A stretch of DNA of 64,000 bases from JBHIYN01 sp041984235 (GCA_041984235.1 JBHIYN010000019.1:1-64000), one strand, 5' to 3'. Positions 37,947-47,503 are shown, numbered from the stretch's first letter. Numbers and translations are program-made. Notes: generated from the letters alone by a model not told the origin.

Positions 37947-38130
37947 ACCTGCTGTATCGGCGCCTGCGGCCGTCACCTTCAGTCCCGCCGGCGTCACGTT
38001 TCAAGTACCGGGCCTTTCCGCTAGCATCGTGCGGGTTGCCCCGTTTTCCCGCATAGCCACAACGAGAATCCGCGATGCCATTCCGCCCCAGCCCGACGCA
38101 ACCGTCCGCCGCCGCGCGAGGCCGGCCCGC

Positions 38131-39336
38131 ATGACCGCCGGACACGCCGACCGGCGCCCGCTGGCCGGGATGCGGGTGATCGAGGTCGGCCAGCTCCTGG
38201 CCGGTCCCTTCACCGGCACCATCCTCGGCTATTTCGGCGCCGAGGTGATCAAGATCGAGCCGCCCGACGGCGGCGACCCCATCCGCTCGTGGCGCGAGGT
38301 CCGTGACGGCACCTCGCTGTGGTGGGCCAGCCTCGCCCGCAACAAGCACTGCGTCACCCTGGACCTGCGCAGCGAGCGCGGCCGCGAGCTGCTGCGTGAG
38401 CTCGCCGCGCAGGCCGACGTCTTCATCGAGAATTTCCGCCCCGGCACGATGGAGAAATGGGGCATCGGTCCGGATACCCTCAAGGCGGACAACCCGGGGC
38501 TCATCTACGCCCGCATCTCCGGTTACGGCCAGACCGGACCGTACGCGCCCAAGGCCGGCTTCGCCTCGGTGTGCGAGGCCTTCGGCGGATTTCGCTACGT
38601 CAACGGCTTTCCCGGTGAGCCGCCGGTACGCCCCAACCTGAGCATCGGCGACACGCTCGCCGGCCTACACGCCGCGCTGGGCGTGCTGCTCGCCTACATC
38701 GGACGCCAGCGCGACGGCGAGGGGCAGGTGGTCGACGTCGCCATCTTCGAGGCGGTGTTCAACCTGCTCGAAGCGGTCATTCCGGAGTACAGCGGCGCCG
38801 GCGTGATTCGCCAGCCCTCGGGCTCGACGCTGACCGGCATCGTGCCCTCCAACACCTATCGCTGCGGTGACGGCAAGCTGATCGTCATCGGCGCCAACAC
38901 CAACTCCATGTTCAAGCGCCTGGTCGAGGCCATGGGCAGGCCGGAGATGGCCGGCGATCCGCGACTCGCCGACAACGCCGGGCGCGTTCGCCACCAGGAG
39001 GAAGTGGACGGGGCGGTCGAGTCCTGGACCCGCAGCCTGCCATCGGCGCAGGCGCTGGCCGTACTCGACGAGGCCGGGGTCGCCGCCGGCCCGATTTACG
39101 ATGCCCGTGACATGTTCAACGACCCGCAGTTCCGCGCGCGTGGCCTGTTCGAGGAGGTCACCATCGACGGCAAGCCCCTGCACATCCCGGCCATCGTACC
39201 CCTGCTCTCCCGCACGCCGGGCCGTACCGACTTCCCGGGTGCCGCTGTCGGCACCGCCAACGAGCGCGTGTTCGGCGAACTGCTGGGACTGTCGTCCGAC
39301 GAGCTCGCCGCCCTGCGCAGCGACGGCGTGATTTGA
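38131..39336 (+). CDS. Family III CoA-transferase (CaiB/BaiF type)
   Basis: This 401-residue CaiB/BaiF (formyl-CoA transferase type) protein is expected to move CoA between carboxylic acids. Family features: AGMRVIEVGQLLAGPFTGTI-like N-terminus, FGAEVIKIEPPDGGDPIR, and NKHCVTLDLRSERGRELL, then VFIENFRPGTMEKWG. Substrates cannot be inferred. It starts a three-gene run in which the next two genes overlap by 4 bases each. A possible promoter (TTTCAA, 17 bases, TAGCAT at 38022-38027) lies upstream. Confidence 0.9.
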   Translation: MTAGHADRRPLAGMRVIEVGQLLAGPFTGTILGYFGAEVIKIEPPDGGDPIRSWREVRDGTSLWWASLARNKHCVTLDLRSERGRELLRELAAQADVFIENFRPGTMEKWGIGPDTLKADNPGLIYARISGYGQTGPYAPKAGFASVCEAFGGFRYVNGFPGEPPVRPNLSIGDTLAGLHAALGVLLAYIGRQRDGEGQVVDVAIFEAVFNLLEAVIPEYSGAGVIRQPSGSTLTGIVPSNTYRCGDGKLIVIGANTNSMFKRLVEAMGRPEMAGDPRLADNAGRVRHQEEVDGAVESWTRSLPSAQALAVLDEAGVAAGPIYDARDMFNDPQFRARGLFEEVTIDGKPLHIPAIVPLLSRTPGRTDFPGAAVGTANERVFGELLGLSSDELAALRSDGVI

Positions 39337-39758
39337 GCGTGCGCTCCGCGGGCGCCGCGGGGCGCCGCCTGTTCGTCTACGGTACGCTGATGTTTCCCGA
39401 GGTCCTGCACGCGGTCTGCGGCGTACACCTGCCGATGCGACCGGCGACGCTGGGCGGCTACCGCCGCCACCGGGTGCGCGGCCAGCGTTTTCCGGCCATC
39501 GTCGCGGCCGCCGGGAGCAGCACCGATGGCGCCCTGGTCGACGGTGTCACGCCGGCCCTGTGGCGGCGCCTGGATGCTTTCGAGAGCGATTTCTACATCC
39601 GCGTGGCGGTCACCGTCGCCTGCGCGGGCGAGCCGCGGCTTGCCGCGTTCGCCTACGTCGTCAGCCCGGCGCAGCGGCGCGCACTGAGCGACGAAGCGTG
39701 GTCGCCGGAGGAATTCCGCGCCAGCGGGATCAGCGCCTACCTGGCGCGTGAAACATGA
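39333..39758 (+). CDS. Gamma-glutamylcyclotransferase-like (AIG2/GGCT) protein
   Basis: This 141-residue protein carries the GGCT fold signature LFVYGTLM (13-20) and a candidate catalytic Glu84 in DAFESDFYIRV. Members cyclise gamma-glutamyl peptides or amines to 5-oxoproline, but many have unknown substrates. The likely start is TTG at 39333, which overlaps the CoA-transferase stop; GTG at 39339 is the alternative. The overlaps with both neighbours argue for co-translation. Confidence 0.8.
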   Translation: MSVRSAGAAGRRLFVYGTLMFPEVLHAVCGVHLPMRPATLGGYRRHRVRGQRFPAIVAAAGSSTDGALVDGVTPALWRRLDAFESDFYIRVAVTVACAGEPRLAAFAYVVSPAQRRALSDEAWSPEEFRASGISAYLARET

Positions 39759-40315
39759 AACCGGCGCGCCTCTACACCATCGGCCACAGCAATCGCGCCA
39801 TCGCGACCCTGCTCGAACTGCTTGGCAGCAACGCGGTCAGCGTGCTGGTCGACGTGCGCGCCTTTCCGCGCTCGCGCCGCCACCCGCAGTTCAACCGCGC
39901 CGCACTGGAGGTGGCGCTGTCCGCCGCCGGCATCGGCTACCGCTGGCAGGGCGACGTCCTCGGCGGCTTCCGCAAGCCGCGAGCCGATTCACCGCACACG
40001 GCGCTGACGGATGCCGCCTTTCGTGGCTTCGCCGACTACATGGACACGCCGCGCTTCGCACTGGCGGCCACCGCCCTCGCCGCGCTCGGCGGGCGGCAGA
40101 CAGTGGCCGTGATGTGCGCCGAAGCCGATTATCAGCACTGCCATCGCCAGTTCATCGCCGACTGGCTGGTGCGGCATGGCTGCGAGGTCCGGCACATCGC
40201 CGGGGAGGGTGCGGCGCGGCTACACCGCCTCAACGCCTGTCTCGATCACGCCTCCGAGCCCGCGGTTTACAATAGGCACGAGCAGGGCGACCTGTTCGCG
40301 TCACCGCCTGCCTGA
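39755..40315 (+). CDS. DUF488 domain protein
   Basis: This 186-residue protein begins LYTIGHSNR (6-14) and has LVDVRAFPRSRRHPQFN, then GGFRKPR and the cysteine/histidine-rich CAEADYQHCHRQFIADWL. These are standard DUF488 features. The biochemical function is unknown, although the family is often found near stress or nucleic-acid genes. The ATG overlaps the GGCT stop as ATGA. A TACAAT at 40268-40273 inside its C-terminus might serve the next gene. Confidence 0.88.
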   Translation: MKPARLYTIGHSNRAIATLLELLGSNAVSVLVDVRAFPRSRRHPQFNRAALEVALSAAGIGYRWQGDVLGGFRKPRADSPHTALTDAAFRGFADYMDTPRFALAATALAALGGRQTVAVMCAEADYQHCHRQFIADWLVRHGCEVRHIAGEGAARLHRLNACLDHASEPAVYNRHEQGDLFASPPA

Positions 40316-40318
40316 CGC

Positions 40319-40336
40319 CGGACGGCACGCCGTCCG
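40319..40336 (+). terminator. Short hairpin after the DUF488 gene
   Basis: CGGACGG and CCGTCCG pair around a CACG loop, starting 4 bases after the DUF488 stop. No T-run follows. It may attenuate or partly end the CoA-transferase/GGCT/DUF488 transcript before the AhpD-like gene. Confidence 0.4.
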
Positions 40337-40381
40337 CAACCCTTCACCCAGCGCCATTCCCCGACGGAGGACCCTCTCATC

Positions 40382-40978
40382 ATGGCTTTACGCGACAGCA
40401 TCATCGGGCTCGACCTGCCCCTGCCGGCCAACGACGAACTCGACGAGGACATGCAGAAGTACTTCGCGGTCTGCGAGGACAAGCTCGGGATGGTTCCCAA
40501 CGTACTGCGGGCCTACAGCCACGAACAGGAGCAGCTGCGCACCTTCTCGCGTTTCTACAACGCCATCATGTTCGCCGAGACCGGTCTCACGCCGCTGGAA
40601 CGCGAGATGATTGCGGTGGTGGTGTCGTCTCAGAACCACTGCTTCTATTGCCTTACGGCGCACGGCGCTGCCGTGCGGCAGTACTCCGGCGATCCGGCCC
40701 TGGGTGAGCTGATGGTGATGAATTACCGCGCGGCGGAGCTCTCCGAGCGGCATCGGGCGATGCTCGATTTCGCGGTCAAGCTGACCCGCCATTGCGACGA
40801 GATCGACGAGCCGGACCGCCAGGCCCTGCGCGACGCCGGTTTCAACGACAAGGAGATCTGGGACATCGCCAACGTGGCCGCGTTCTACAACATGACCAAC
40901 CGCGTCGCGAGCGCGGTCGACATGCAGCCGAACAAGGAGTACCACGGCACCAACCGCGAGGCGAAGGCCAGGGGCTGA
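40382..40978 (+). CDS. Peroxidase-related AhpD/CMD-like protein
   Basis: This 198-residue carboxymuconolactone-decarboxylase/AhpD-fold protein has the redox motif CFYCLTAHG (Cys87, Cys90, His94), expected to give alkylhydroperoxidase-type thiol chemistry. The N-terminal DKLGMVPNVLRAYSHEQEQL and C-terminal WDIANVAAFYNMTNRVA match the uncharacterised peroxidase-related enzyme group. GGAGG lies 11 bases before the ATG at 40382. The physiological substrate is unknown. Confidence 0.9.
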   Translation: MALRDSIIGLDLPLPANDELDEDMQKYFAVCEDKLGMVPNVLRAYSHEQEQLRTFSRFYNAIMFAETGLTPLEREMIAVVVSSQNHCFYCLTAHGAAVRQYSGDPALGELMVMNYRAAELSERHRAMLDFAVKLTRHCDEIDEPDRQALRDAGFNDKEIWDIANVAAFYNMTNRVASAVDMQPNKEYHGTNREAKARG

Positions 40979-41005
40979 TCACCGCCGGCACCCGCCTTCA
41001 TCACC

Positions 41006-42439
41006 GTGCTCCGCCTCCTGTCAGCCACGCTGGCGCTGATCGCCTGTGGCAGCGCGCTGCTGCCCCCGGCGCACGCCGCTGATCTGCCGGAACCCATCGC
41101 ACGCATCCTGCGCGTGCACAAGATCCCGGCCGATGGCGTCAGCATCGTCGTGCAAGCGGTCGACGAAGACGCACCGCGCCTGTCGTTCAACGCCGATGTC
41201 GCGCGCAACCCGGCGTCGGTGGTCAAGCTGGTCACGACCTGGACCGCGCTCGACATTCTCGGACCGACCCACACCTGGCCGACCCGCGCCTACGCCCTCG
41301 GTCCGCTCGAGAACGGTGTGCTCAAGGGCGACCTGCTGCTGCGAGGCTATGGCGACCCCTACCTGGTGCTGGAGGATTTCTGGAAGATGCTCGGCGATCT
41401 GCGCCGCCGAGGCGTGCGCGACATCGAGGGTGACCTGGTGCTGGACGACAGCCTGTTCGCCATCGACGAGCACGATCCGGCCGCCTTCGACGGTGACGGC
41501 TTCCGCCTCTACAACGTGCTGCCCAGCGCGCTGATGATCAATTTCAAGGCGATCGATTTCATCCTCGATCCCGATCCCGCCACCGGCCGCGTGCGTATCA
41601 CGACCGTACCGGAGCTGCCCAACCTCACCATCACCAACAACGTGCGCCTGGTCAAAGGTGCCTGCCGCGGCAACGCGCCGAAGATCTTCATGGCACTGGC
41701 CGCGCCCGAGACGCCGGACCACGTGGTCTTTTCCGGCGAGATGCCGTTTTCGTGCCGACATTACCAGCTCGGCCGCAGCGCCATGACCGCCGACTCCTAC
41801 ACCTTCGGCGTGTTTCGCACGCTGTGGGAGCAGTGGGGCGGCACCATCGCCGGCGGCTACCGCCGCGGCACCTTGCCCGGCAAGCGCCGGCCGCTGCTGA
41901 CCTGGCGTTCGCGCCACCTGGCCGAAGTCATCCGGCCGCTGAACAAGTGGAGCAACAACCTGATGACGCGCATGCTGCTCTACGCCATCGGCGAATCGCG
42001 CTTCCCGCCGCCGATCAGCCGCGCGCAGGGTGCGCAGGCCCTGCGCGAGCATCTCGAAGGTCGCGGCCTCGATACTTCGCAGCTGATTGTCGACAACGGC
42101 TCCGGGCTGTCGCGCGATACGCGCCTGACGGCGCACTTCCTCACCGATCTGCTGCGCCTGGCCTGGTTCGAGCCGACCATGCCGGAGTTTGTCGCCTCGC
42201 TCTCGATCGCGGGCAAGGACGGCACCGCACGCAAGCGCTTCCGCGGCGCGCGCGAAGCCGGGCGCATGCACGTCAAGACCGGCAGTCTCGACAGCGTTTC
42301 GGCGATCGGCGGCTACGTGCACGCGCCGGACGGACGCACCTTCGCCGTCGCCGTGCTGGCCAACGCGCGCGGGGTGAACTACGGCATCGGCAAGGATCTC
42401 CAGGACGCGGTGCTGGCCTGGGCCTTCCGCCAGCCGTGA
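41006..42439 (+). CDS. dacB: D-alanyl-D-alanine carboxypeptidase/endopeptidase (PBP4, DacB)
   Basis: This 477-residue periplasmic S13-family penicillin-binding protein trims or cleaves peptidoglycan cross-links. It has a signal peptide (about 1-24, ending AHA) and the three active-site motifs SVVK (Ser71, Lys74), SNN (316-318) and KTG (424-426). The long insertion between the first and second motifs is typical of PBP4. The start is GTG at 41006, 28 bases after the AhpD-like gene. Confidence 0.95.
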   Translation: MLRLLSATLALIACGSALLPPAHAADLPEPIARILRVHKIPADGVSIVVQAVDEDAPRLSFNADVARNPASVVKLVTTWTALDILGPTHTWPTRAYALGPLENGVLKGDLLLRGYGDPYLVLEDFWKMLGDLRRRGVRDIEGDLVLDDSLFAIDEHDPAAFDGDGFRLYNVLPSALMINFKAIDFILDPDPATGRVRITTVPELPNLTITNNVRLVKGACRGNAPKIFMALAAPETPDHVVFSGEMPFSCRHYQLGRSAMTADSYTFGVFRTLWEQWGGTIAGGYRRGTLPGKRRPLLTWRSRHLAEVIRPLNKWSNNLMTRMLLYAIGESRFPPPISRAQGAQALREHLEGRGLDTSQLIVDNGSGLSRDTRLTAHFLTDLLRLAWFEPTMPEFVASLSIAGKDGTARKRFRGAREAGRMHVKTGSLDSVSAIGGYVHAPDGRTFAVAVLANARGVNYGIGKDLQDAVLAWAFRQP

Positions 42440-42449
42440 ACCGCGCCGG

Positions 42450-43778
42450 GTGAACACGGTGGCAGTTGTACTCGACGACACTGCGGAGAAGGTCTACGTC
42501 CAGCTCACCGGCGACGACGAGGGCCGGGTGTGCCGCGACATTCCCGACGCGGCCTGCGACGCACAGCCGCAGAATTTCCTGCGCCACGTACTCGCGCTGG
42601 GCGCGACCAAGACCGGTGACGGTCTCGCCGACGCCAAGCTGGTGCTGTCATGGCTGCTCGGCGCGCTGGGCGCACCGGCATGGATGATCGGCTGGCTGGT
42701 ACCCATCCGCGAAGCCGGCGCGCTGCTGCCGCAGCTCGCCACCGCCGGCACCATTCGTGCCCTGCCGCTGCGCAAGTGGGCGTGGTCCGCGGGCTCGGTG
42801 GTGCAGGGGCTGTGCGTCGCCGGCATGGGCGTGACCGCCTTCACGCTCGAGGGCGCGCCGGCCGGCGCCGCGGTGCTGGCGCTGCTGACGCTGATGTCGC
42901 TGGGCCGCAGCGTGTGCTCGGTCAGCTACAAGGACGTGCTCGGTAAGACGGTCTCGAAATCGACCCGCGGCACCGCGACCGGCAGCGCGAGTACCATCGC
43001 CTCGGCAGCCGTGTTCGCGTTCGGCGCCGCGCTCGCCAGCGGCCTGCTGCCGGTCACGTTGCCGGTGATCGGTGGCGTGCTGTGCCTCGCCGGCGGCCTG
43101 TGGCTGGTGGCCGCGCTGGTATTCGCCACCCTGGCCGAGCAGCCCGGTGCGACCGAGGGCGGCGGCAATGCGCTGGCGGTGGCGCGGGCGCAGGCCTCCC
43201 TGCTCGTCACCGACGGCCAGCTGCGGCGGTTCATCGCCGTGCGCGGGCTGCTCGTCGCGACCGCGCTGGCGCCGCCGTTCCTGCTCGCCCTGGCCGGCCG
43301 CAGCGGTGGCAAGGCGCTGGGCGAGCTGGGCCTGTTCGTGGTCGCCTCCGCGCTCGCGGCCATGTCCAGCACCTACCTGTGGGGACGACTGTCCGACGTC
43401 TCCAGTCGACGCGTGCTGATTTACTCCGGCGTCGTCGCCGCCCTGCCGCTGGCCACCGCCTGCGCCATCGGTACGCTGACCCCGGCGGTGCTGGAACACG
43501 ATGCGGTGCTACCCGGCCTGCTGTTCGTGCTCATGATCGCCTACCAGGGCGTACGCCTCGGTCGCTCGACGCATATCGTCGACATGGCCGACAGCGATCG
43601 CCGCGCCGCCTACACCGCGCTGTCGAACACCATCATCGGCGTGCTGCTGTTAGCCGGCGGCGTGTTCGGCGTCGTTGCCGAAGCCTGGGGCGAAGCGGTC
43701 CTGCTCGGCCTGTTCGCACTGATGTGCATGGCAGCGGCCGGCGTCGCGCTCGGCCTCGAGGAAGTTCAGGAGGATTGA
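42450..43778 (+). CDS. MFS transporter with short cytoplasmic N-terminal extension
   Basis: This 442-residue multi-pass membrane protein shows major-facilitator features: LADAKLVLSWLLGALGAPAW, WLVPIREAGALLPQL, SLGRSVCSVSYKDVLGKTVS and GRLSDVSSRRVLIYSG. The first 45 residues are hydrophilic (CRDIPDAACDAQPQNFLRHV). The substrate cannot be inferred. The start is GTG at 42450, 11 bases after dacB. Its 3' end overlaps the convergent patB-like gene by 13 bases. Confidence 0.85.
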   Translation: MNTVAVVLDDTAEKVYVQLTGDDEGRVCRDIPDAACDAQPQNFLRHVLALGATKTGDGLADAKLVLSWLLGALGAPAWMIGWLVPIREAGALLPQLATAGTIRALPLRKWAWSAGSVVQGLCVAGMGVTAFTLEGAPAGAAVLALLTLMSLGRSVCSVSYKDVLGKTVSKSTRGTATGSASTIASAAVFAFGAALASGLLPVTLPVIGGVLCLAGGLWLVAALVFATLAEQPGATEGGGNALAVARAQASLLVTDGQLRRFIAVRGLLVATALAPPFLLALAGRSGGKALGELGLFVVASALAAMSSTYLWGRLSDVSSRRVLIYSGVVAALPLATACAIGTLTPAVLEHDAVLPGLLFVLMIAYQGVRLGRSTHIVDMADSDRRAAYTALSNTIIGVLLLAGGVFGVVAEAWGEAVLLGLFALMCMAAAGVALGLEEVQED

Positions 43779-44950
43779 GCGGCCGGCGCGTCGACCTGCG
43801 CGGCCAGGGCACGGTCCATGCGCTCGAGGATCTGCCGCAGCAACGCCGGGCTGGTCGCGAAGTTCAGCCGCACGAAGCCCTCACCTTCGCGGCCGAAGGC
43901 GGCACCGTCGCCCAGCGCGACGCGGGCGTGGTCGAGAAAGAAGCGCTGCGCGCCGGCGTCGAAGCCGAGCGGGCGCAGGTCCAGCCAGGCCAGGTAGGTC
44001 GCCTCCGGCGGCAGGTGGACGATGCCGGGCCAGTGCTCGGCGACGTGCCGCGCGACGGTCTCGCGGTTGGCACGCAGGCGCTCCAGCACCTGGTCCAGCC
44101 ATGGCTGGGCCGAGGTCCAGGCCGCGCGCACCGCGGCGACCGCGAGGGTATTGGTTCCGCCGCGGCTGTGCGGCGGCACCTGCTCGAAGTCGCGCCGCAG
44201 GGCGGCACAGCCGAAATGCGCGAAGGCCATGCACAAGCCGGCGATGTTGAAGGCCTTGCTCGCGGACATCAAAGTCACGGTGCGGGCGGCGACCTCGCTA
44301 TCGAGCGAGGCGATGGGAATGTGCGGTACGTCGTCCAGCACCAGGTCGGCGTGGATCTCGTCGGACAGGATGACCAGGTCGTGGCGGCAGCAAAGCTCGG
44401 CGATGCGTTCGAGCTCGGCGCGCGAGAACGCCCGCCCGCAGGGATTGTGCGGGTTGCAGAACATGAACACGCGCGTGTTGCCGTCGATCGCCGCCTCGAG
44501 CTGGTCGAAGTCGATCTCGAAGCGCGTTGCACCGCGCACCAGCGGGCACAGCACCGCGCTGCGCCCGGTTTCGCGGGCGGCATGCAGGAACGGTGGGTAG
44601 ATCGGGGTCTGAATGACCACGCCCTGGCCGGGGTCCGACAACGTCGTCAGGCCGAGATAGAGCCCCTGCACGACGTCATTGATGATGACCACGTCGCCGG
44701 CATCGATCGACCAGCCGAAACGCGCCGCCACGCGGGCCGCGAACAGCTCCGGCAGCCCGGTGTCGCGATGCGCCTGCGGGTAACCGAGATCGCCGGCGGC
44801 GACACGCTCGTTGATCGCGTCACGGATCGGGTCGGCGGCCACGAAGTCCATGTCCGCCACCCAGGCCGGCAGCACGTCCGCCGGGTAACGTTGCCATTTT
44901 TCGCCGCGGCGCGAACGCAGTGCGGCCTCGTTGATATCATCGAAACTCAT
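43766..44950 (-). CDS. PatB/MalY-type cystathionine beta-lyase aminotransferase
   Basis: This 394-residue fold-type I PLP protein has the MalY/PatB pattern WVADMDFVAADPIRDAI at 30-46, CNPHNPCGRAFS and the cofactor Lys232 in SASKAFNIAGL. These enzymes cleave cystathionine or cysteine conjugates to thiols and ammonia. The ATG at 44950 gives the standard N-terminus; a longer frame upstream runs antisense to the SDR gene. The divergent gap to the SDR gene is only 57 bases. Confidence 0.9.
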   Translation of the reverse strand: MSFDDINEAALRSRRGEKWQRYPADVLPAWVADMDFVAADPIRDAINERVAAGDLGYPQAHRDTGLPELFAARVAARFGWSIDAGDVVIINDVVQGLYLGLTTLSDPGQGVVIQTPIYPPFLHAARETGRSAVLCPLVRGATRFEIDFDQLEAAIDGNTRVFMFCNPHNPCGRAFSRAELERIAELCCRHDLVILSDEIHADLVLDDVPHIPIASLDSEVAARTVTLMSASKAFNIAGLCMAFAHFGCAALRRDFEQVPPHSRGGTNTLAVAAVRAAWTSAQPWLDQVLERLRANRETVARHVAEHWPGIVHLPPEATYLAWLDLRPLGFDAGAQRFFLDHARVALGDGAAFGREGEGFVRLNFATSPALLRQILERMDRALAAQVDAPAAQSS

Positions 44951-45007
44951 GGTCCGCGAGTGTAGCGGCAACGCCCTGCGGGCAAAACCGGGCGCGCGGA
45001 GATTCGC

Positions 45008-45715
45008 TTGAACGTACTCATCACCGGACATTCGCGCGGGCTGGGCGCCGCGCTGGCGCAGGCCTGCCTCGCCGACGGGCACTCGGTCTATGGCCTGGCG
45101 CGCGGCGCACTGCCGCAGTCCAGCGCCGCCCTGCACCAGGCGCATGCCGACTTCAGCGCGCCCGAGGGCGTGACGGCGGTGCTCGACGGCCTGGTGCCGC
45201 CCGCCGAACGCCTCGATCTCGCGATTCTCAACGCCGGGGTGCTGGGTCCGTTCGATGCCCTCACGCAGATCCCGCTGGACGCACTGCGCGGCGTCATGGA
45301 CGTCAACCTGTGGGCCAACAAGGTGGTCCTCGACTGGCTCGCGGCGCGGCGCCCGGCGCCCGGCCAGGTCGTCACCCTGTCCTCGGGTGCCGCGGTGCGC
45401 GGCAACTTCGGCTGGGGCGCCTATGCCCTGTCGAAAGCCGCACTCAACATGCTCACGCAGCTCTACGCGCACGAAATGCCCGATTCACACCTCGTCGCGC
45501 TCGCGCCGGGCCTGGTCGACACCGCGATGCAGGATGCGCTGCGCGCGCAAAGCGCCGCGAAATTCCCCTCGCTGCAGCGCCTGCACGAGGCGCAGGGTAC
45601 CCCGGCCATGCCCACCCCCGAAGTCGCCGCGCGGCGCCTGCTCGACCTGCTGCCGCGCCTGCCCGAGCACCCCAGCGGCAGCTTCGTCGACGTGCGCAGG
45701 GCCTACCCGGACTAG
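45008..45715 (+). CDS. Short-chain dehydrogenase/reductase
   Basis: This 235-residue Rossmann oxidoreductase has the cofactor loop TGHSRGLG (6-13), NAG at 75-77, a Ser near 125 and the catalytic YALSK (Tyr139, Lys143). The substrate is unknown. The start is TTG at 45008; no ATG or GTG precedes the first beta strand in frame. It is divergent from the patB-like gene. Confidence 0.88.
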   Translation: MNVLITGHSRGLGAALAQACLADGHSVYGLARGALPQSSAALHQAHADFSAPEGVTAVLDGLVPPAERLDLAILNAGVLGPFDALTQIPLDALRGVMDVNLWANKVVLDWLAARRPAPGQVVTLSSGAAVRGNFGWGAYALSKAALNMLTQLYAHEMPDSHLVALAPGLVDTAMQDALRAQSAAKFPSLQRLHEAQGTPAMPTPEVAARRLLDLLPRLPEHPSGSFVDVRRAYPD

Positions 45716-45722
45716 GCCGCGC

Positions 45723-46574
45723 TCACCGCGCGCACAACGCGCTCCCGGCCAGCGCCGGCGCCGCGCAGGCGACCTGCGGCCACGCACCGGCCCAGCAACA
45801 GCCGTGGTCGAAGTCCTCGATTTCGCGCACCGCGTCCGTTGCTCCGGCACGCGCAATGAAACGTTCGGCGGTCGCGCGCGGCACGACCCGGTCGTCGGCA
45901 CCGAACAGGTGCACCTGGGCCAGGTCGCGCAGACCGTGCGCGCCCGCGGCCGGGTTGAGCGAGCCATCGAGCGCCGCGACCGCGTGGTGCGCGGCCCACG
46001 CCTCGGTGTCGAGGTTGCCGGCTACCGTCACTAGCCAGTCGATGTCGTCACGGCGCGCGGCGAGCAGCGCCGCGATCGCCGCGCCGCCGGAGAAACCGAC
46101 CAGTCCGAATCGCGCGCGTGGCGATTGCGCGGCGAGCGCGTCGAGCAGCGCCGCGTAGGCCTCGACGACGAGCGCCGAGTAACGCCGTGAAGTCCAGAAA
46201 GCGGCGTCACAGCGTTCGAGCTCCGCCGCCGTGGCGTACTGGCAGGGCCGCCCGAGGTAGACCACCGCGGCGGACGGATCGGCCAGCGCGAGCTCCAGCG
46301 CGACCGGCCGCCGCGGGGTGGGATCGCGCGACGGCTGCGTGCGGGTACGCCAGGCGTGACCGTCGCCTTCGATGTAGACGTGCACCCGGGTCGCACCGTC
46401 CACGCCGCGCGCGCGCAACCGGACCGGGCCGGCCGCGGTCGCCGCGACGCTTTCGACGAGACCGGAACGCTCGGCCCGCGCCAGCGCGTCCGGTGCGGTC
46501 GCGACCGGCTGCCGGGCGCAGGCCGTGAGGCCGACCAGCAGCAGCACGGCCGCGCGGCCTGGCACCCGGCGCAT
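45723..46574 (-). CDS. Alpha/beta-hydrolase lipoprotein
   Basis: This 283-residue protein has a lipobox (GLTAC, Cys19) and an alpha/beta-hydrolase core with the nucleophile elbow GFSGG. A late HGCC segment (DFDHGCCW) may supply the histidine, and D in FGADDRVVP may be the acid. A cysteine-containing YLGRPCQY segment recurs in this uncharacterised envelope-hydrolase group. It lies 17 bases after the SAM-hydrolase gene on the same strand, so the two are probably co-transcribed. Confidence 0.82.
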   Translation of the reverse strand: MRRVPGRAAVLLLVGLTACARQPVATAPDALARAERSGLVESVAATAAGPVRLRARGVDGATRVHVYIEGDGHAWRTRTQPSRDPTPRRPVALELALADPSAAVVYLGRPCQYATAAELERCDAAFWTSRRYSALVVEAYAALLDALAAQSPRARFGLVGFSGGAAIAALLAARRDDIDWLVTVAGNLDTEAWAAHHAVAALDGSLNPAAGAHGLRDLAQVHLFGADDRVVPRATAERFIARAGATDAVREIEDFDHGCCWAGAWPQVACAAPALAGSALCAR

Positions 46575-46591
46575 GCCCCGCCCGCCCGCGC

Positions 46592-47404
46592 TCAGGCTGC
46601 GACGAACTCGGTGACGCGGATCGGCGCGCCGCGGCGCAGGCCGAGGTGCTCGGCCGCGTTCTGCTCTGCGCAGGCGATCTCGAGCACGCCGAAGGAGTTG
46701 ACCAGCGCCACGAACTCGCCTGGCGCCACGTCACCGTAGGTGCGCTGCACCCGGATCTCGTGGCCGCCGGCGTGGACCACCGGCGCGCGGAAAGCCGACA
46801 GATCTTCACGCGCGATGTTGCTGATCAGATTGCCGAAGTGATCGGTGGTGATGACCACGCCGACGAGCTGTGCGCCGCGGGTCTCGGGAGGCTCGATGAT
46901 CGACGGCACCCAGTCATCCGCCGGTGCACCGCATGCCTCGGGCGTCAGCTCGCCGCAGGCGAGTGCCGCGGCGAGCGGTGCGAACACGTCGCGCCCGTGG
47001 AAGGTGGCGCTGGTATCGGCCAGCCGGTACTGGTCGATCAGCGCGTCCGGCAGGTGCCGCACGACCGCGCCGCCGCGCTCGATGAGCTCGGCCAGCAGGC
47101 CGTTGTCCGGGGCGAGGAAGGCATGTCCGTCGGCGACCGCAAGCAGCACGCTGCGATCGGTGCCGACCCCGGGGTCGACCACTGCCAGGTGCACCGAGCC
47201 GGCCGGGAAATAGTGATACGATCGCGCAATCCAGAAGCCGGCTTCGGCCGGCCAGTGCACGTAGGCCTCGTGCGTCAGGTCGACGATGCGTGCCGCACCG
47301 AAGCGACTCAGTATGACCCCCTTCATGGTGCCGACGAATGGTCCCCGATGGCCAAAGTCGGTGGTTACGGTAATGACTCCGCTGGCTGTGAAACGATCGC
47401 TCAT
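46592..47404 (-). CDS. S-adenosyl-L-methionine hydrolase (adenosine-forming)
   Basis: This 270-residue member of the DUF62/SAM hydroxide adenosyltransferase family, the fold of the fluorinase and chlorinase, hydrolyses SAM to adenosine and methionine. Motifs: TTDFGHRGPFVGTMKGVI, VDPGVGTDRS, DNGLL and FHGRDVFAP, which carry SAM- and hydroxide-positioning residues. Bacterial copies are usually hydrolases, not halogenases. The gene starts 99 bases from the divergent methyltransferase. Confidence 0.9.
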   Translation of the reverse strand: MSDRFTASGVITVTTDFGHRGPFVGTMKGVILSRFGAARIVDLTHEAYVHWPAEAGFWIARSYHYFPAGSVHLAVVDPGVGTDRSVLLAVADGHAFLAPDNGLLAELIERGGAVVRHLPDALIDQYRLADTSATFHGRDVFAPLAAALACGELTPEACGAPADDWVPSIIEPPETRGAQLVGVVITTDHFGNLISNIAREDLSAFRAPVVHAGGHEIRVQRTYGDVAPGEFVALVNSFGVLEIACAEQNAAEHLGLRRGAPIRVTEFVAA

Positions 47405-47503
47405 GGCTCCCCCAGGCTGTGCCGGCGGCGACGACCCCCGCCCGGCGCGTCCGATGATCGACTGTCACCCGCGTGCGCGCAAGCGCCGCGGTCACCGCAC
47501 CGG

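Noticed and set aside
43766..43778. A possible frameshift where the MFS and patB-like genes overlap
   Set aside because: The two genes are convergent with normal C-termini; the 13-base overlap needs no error.
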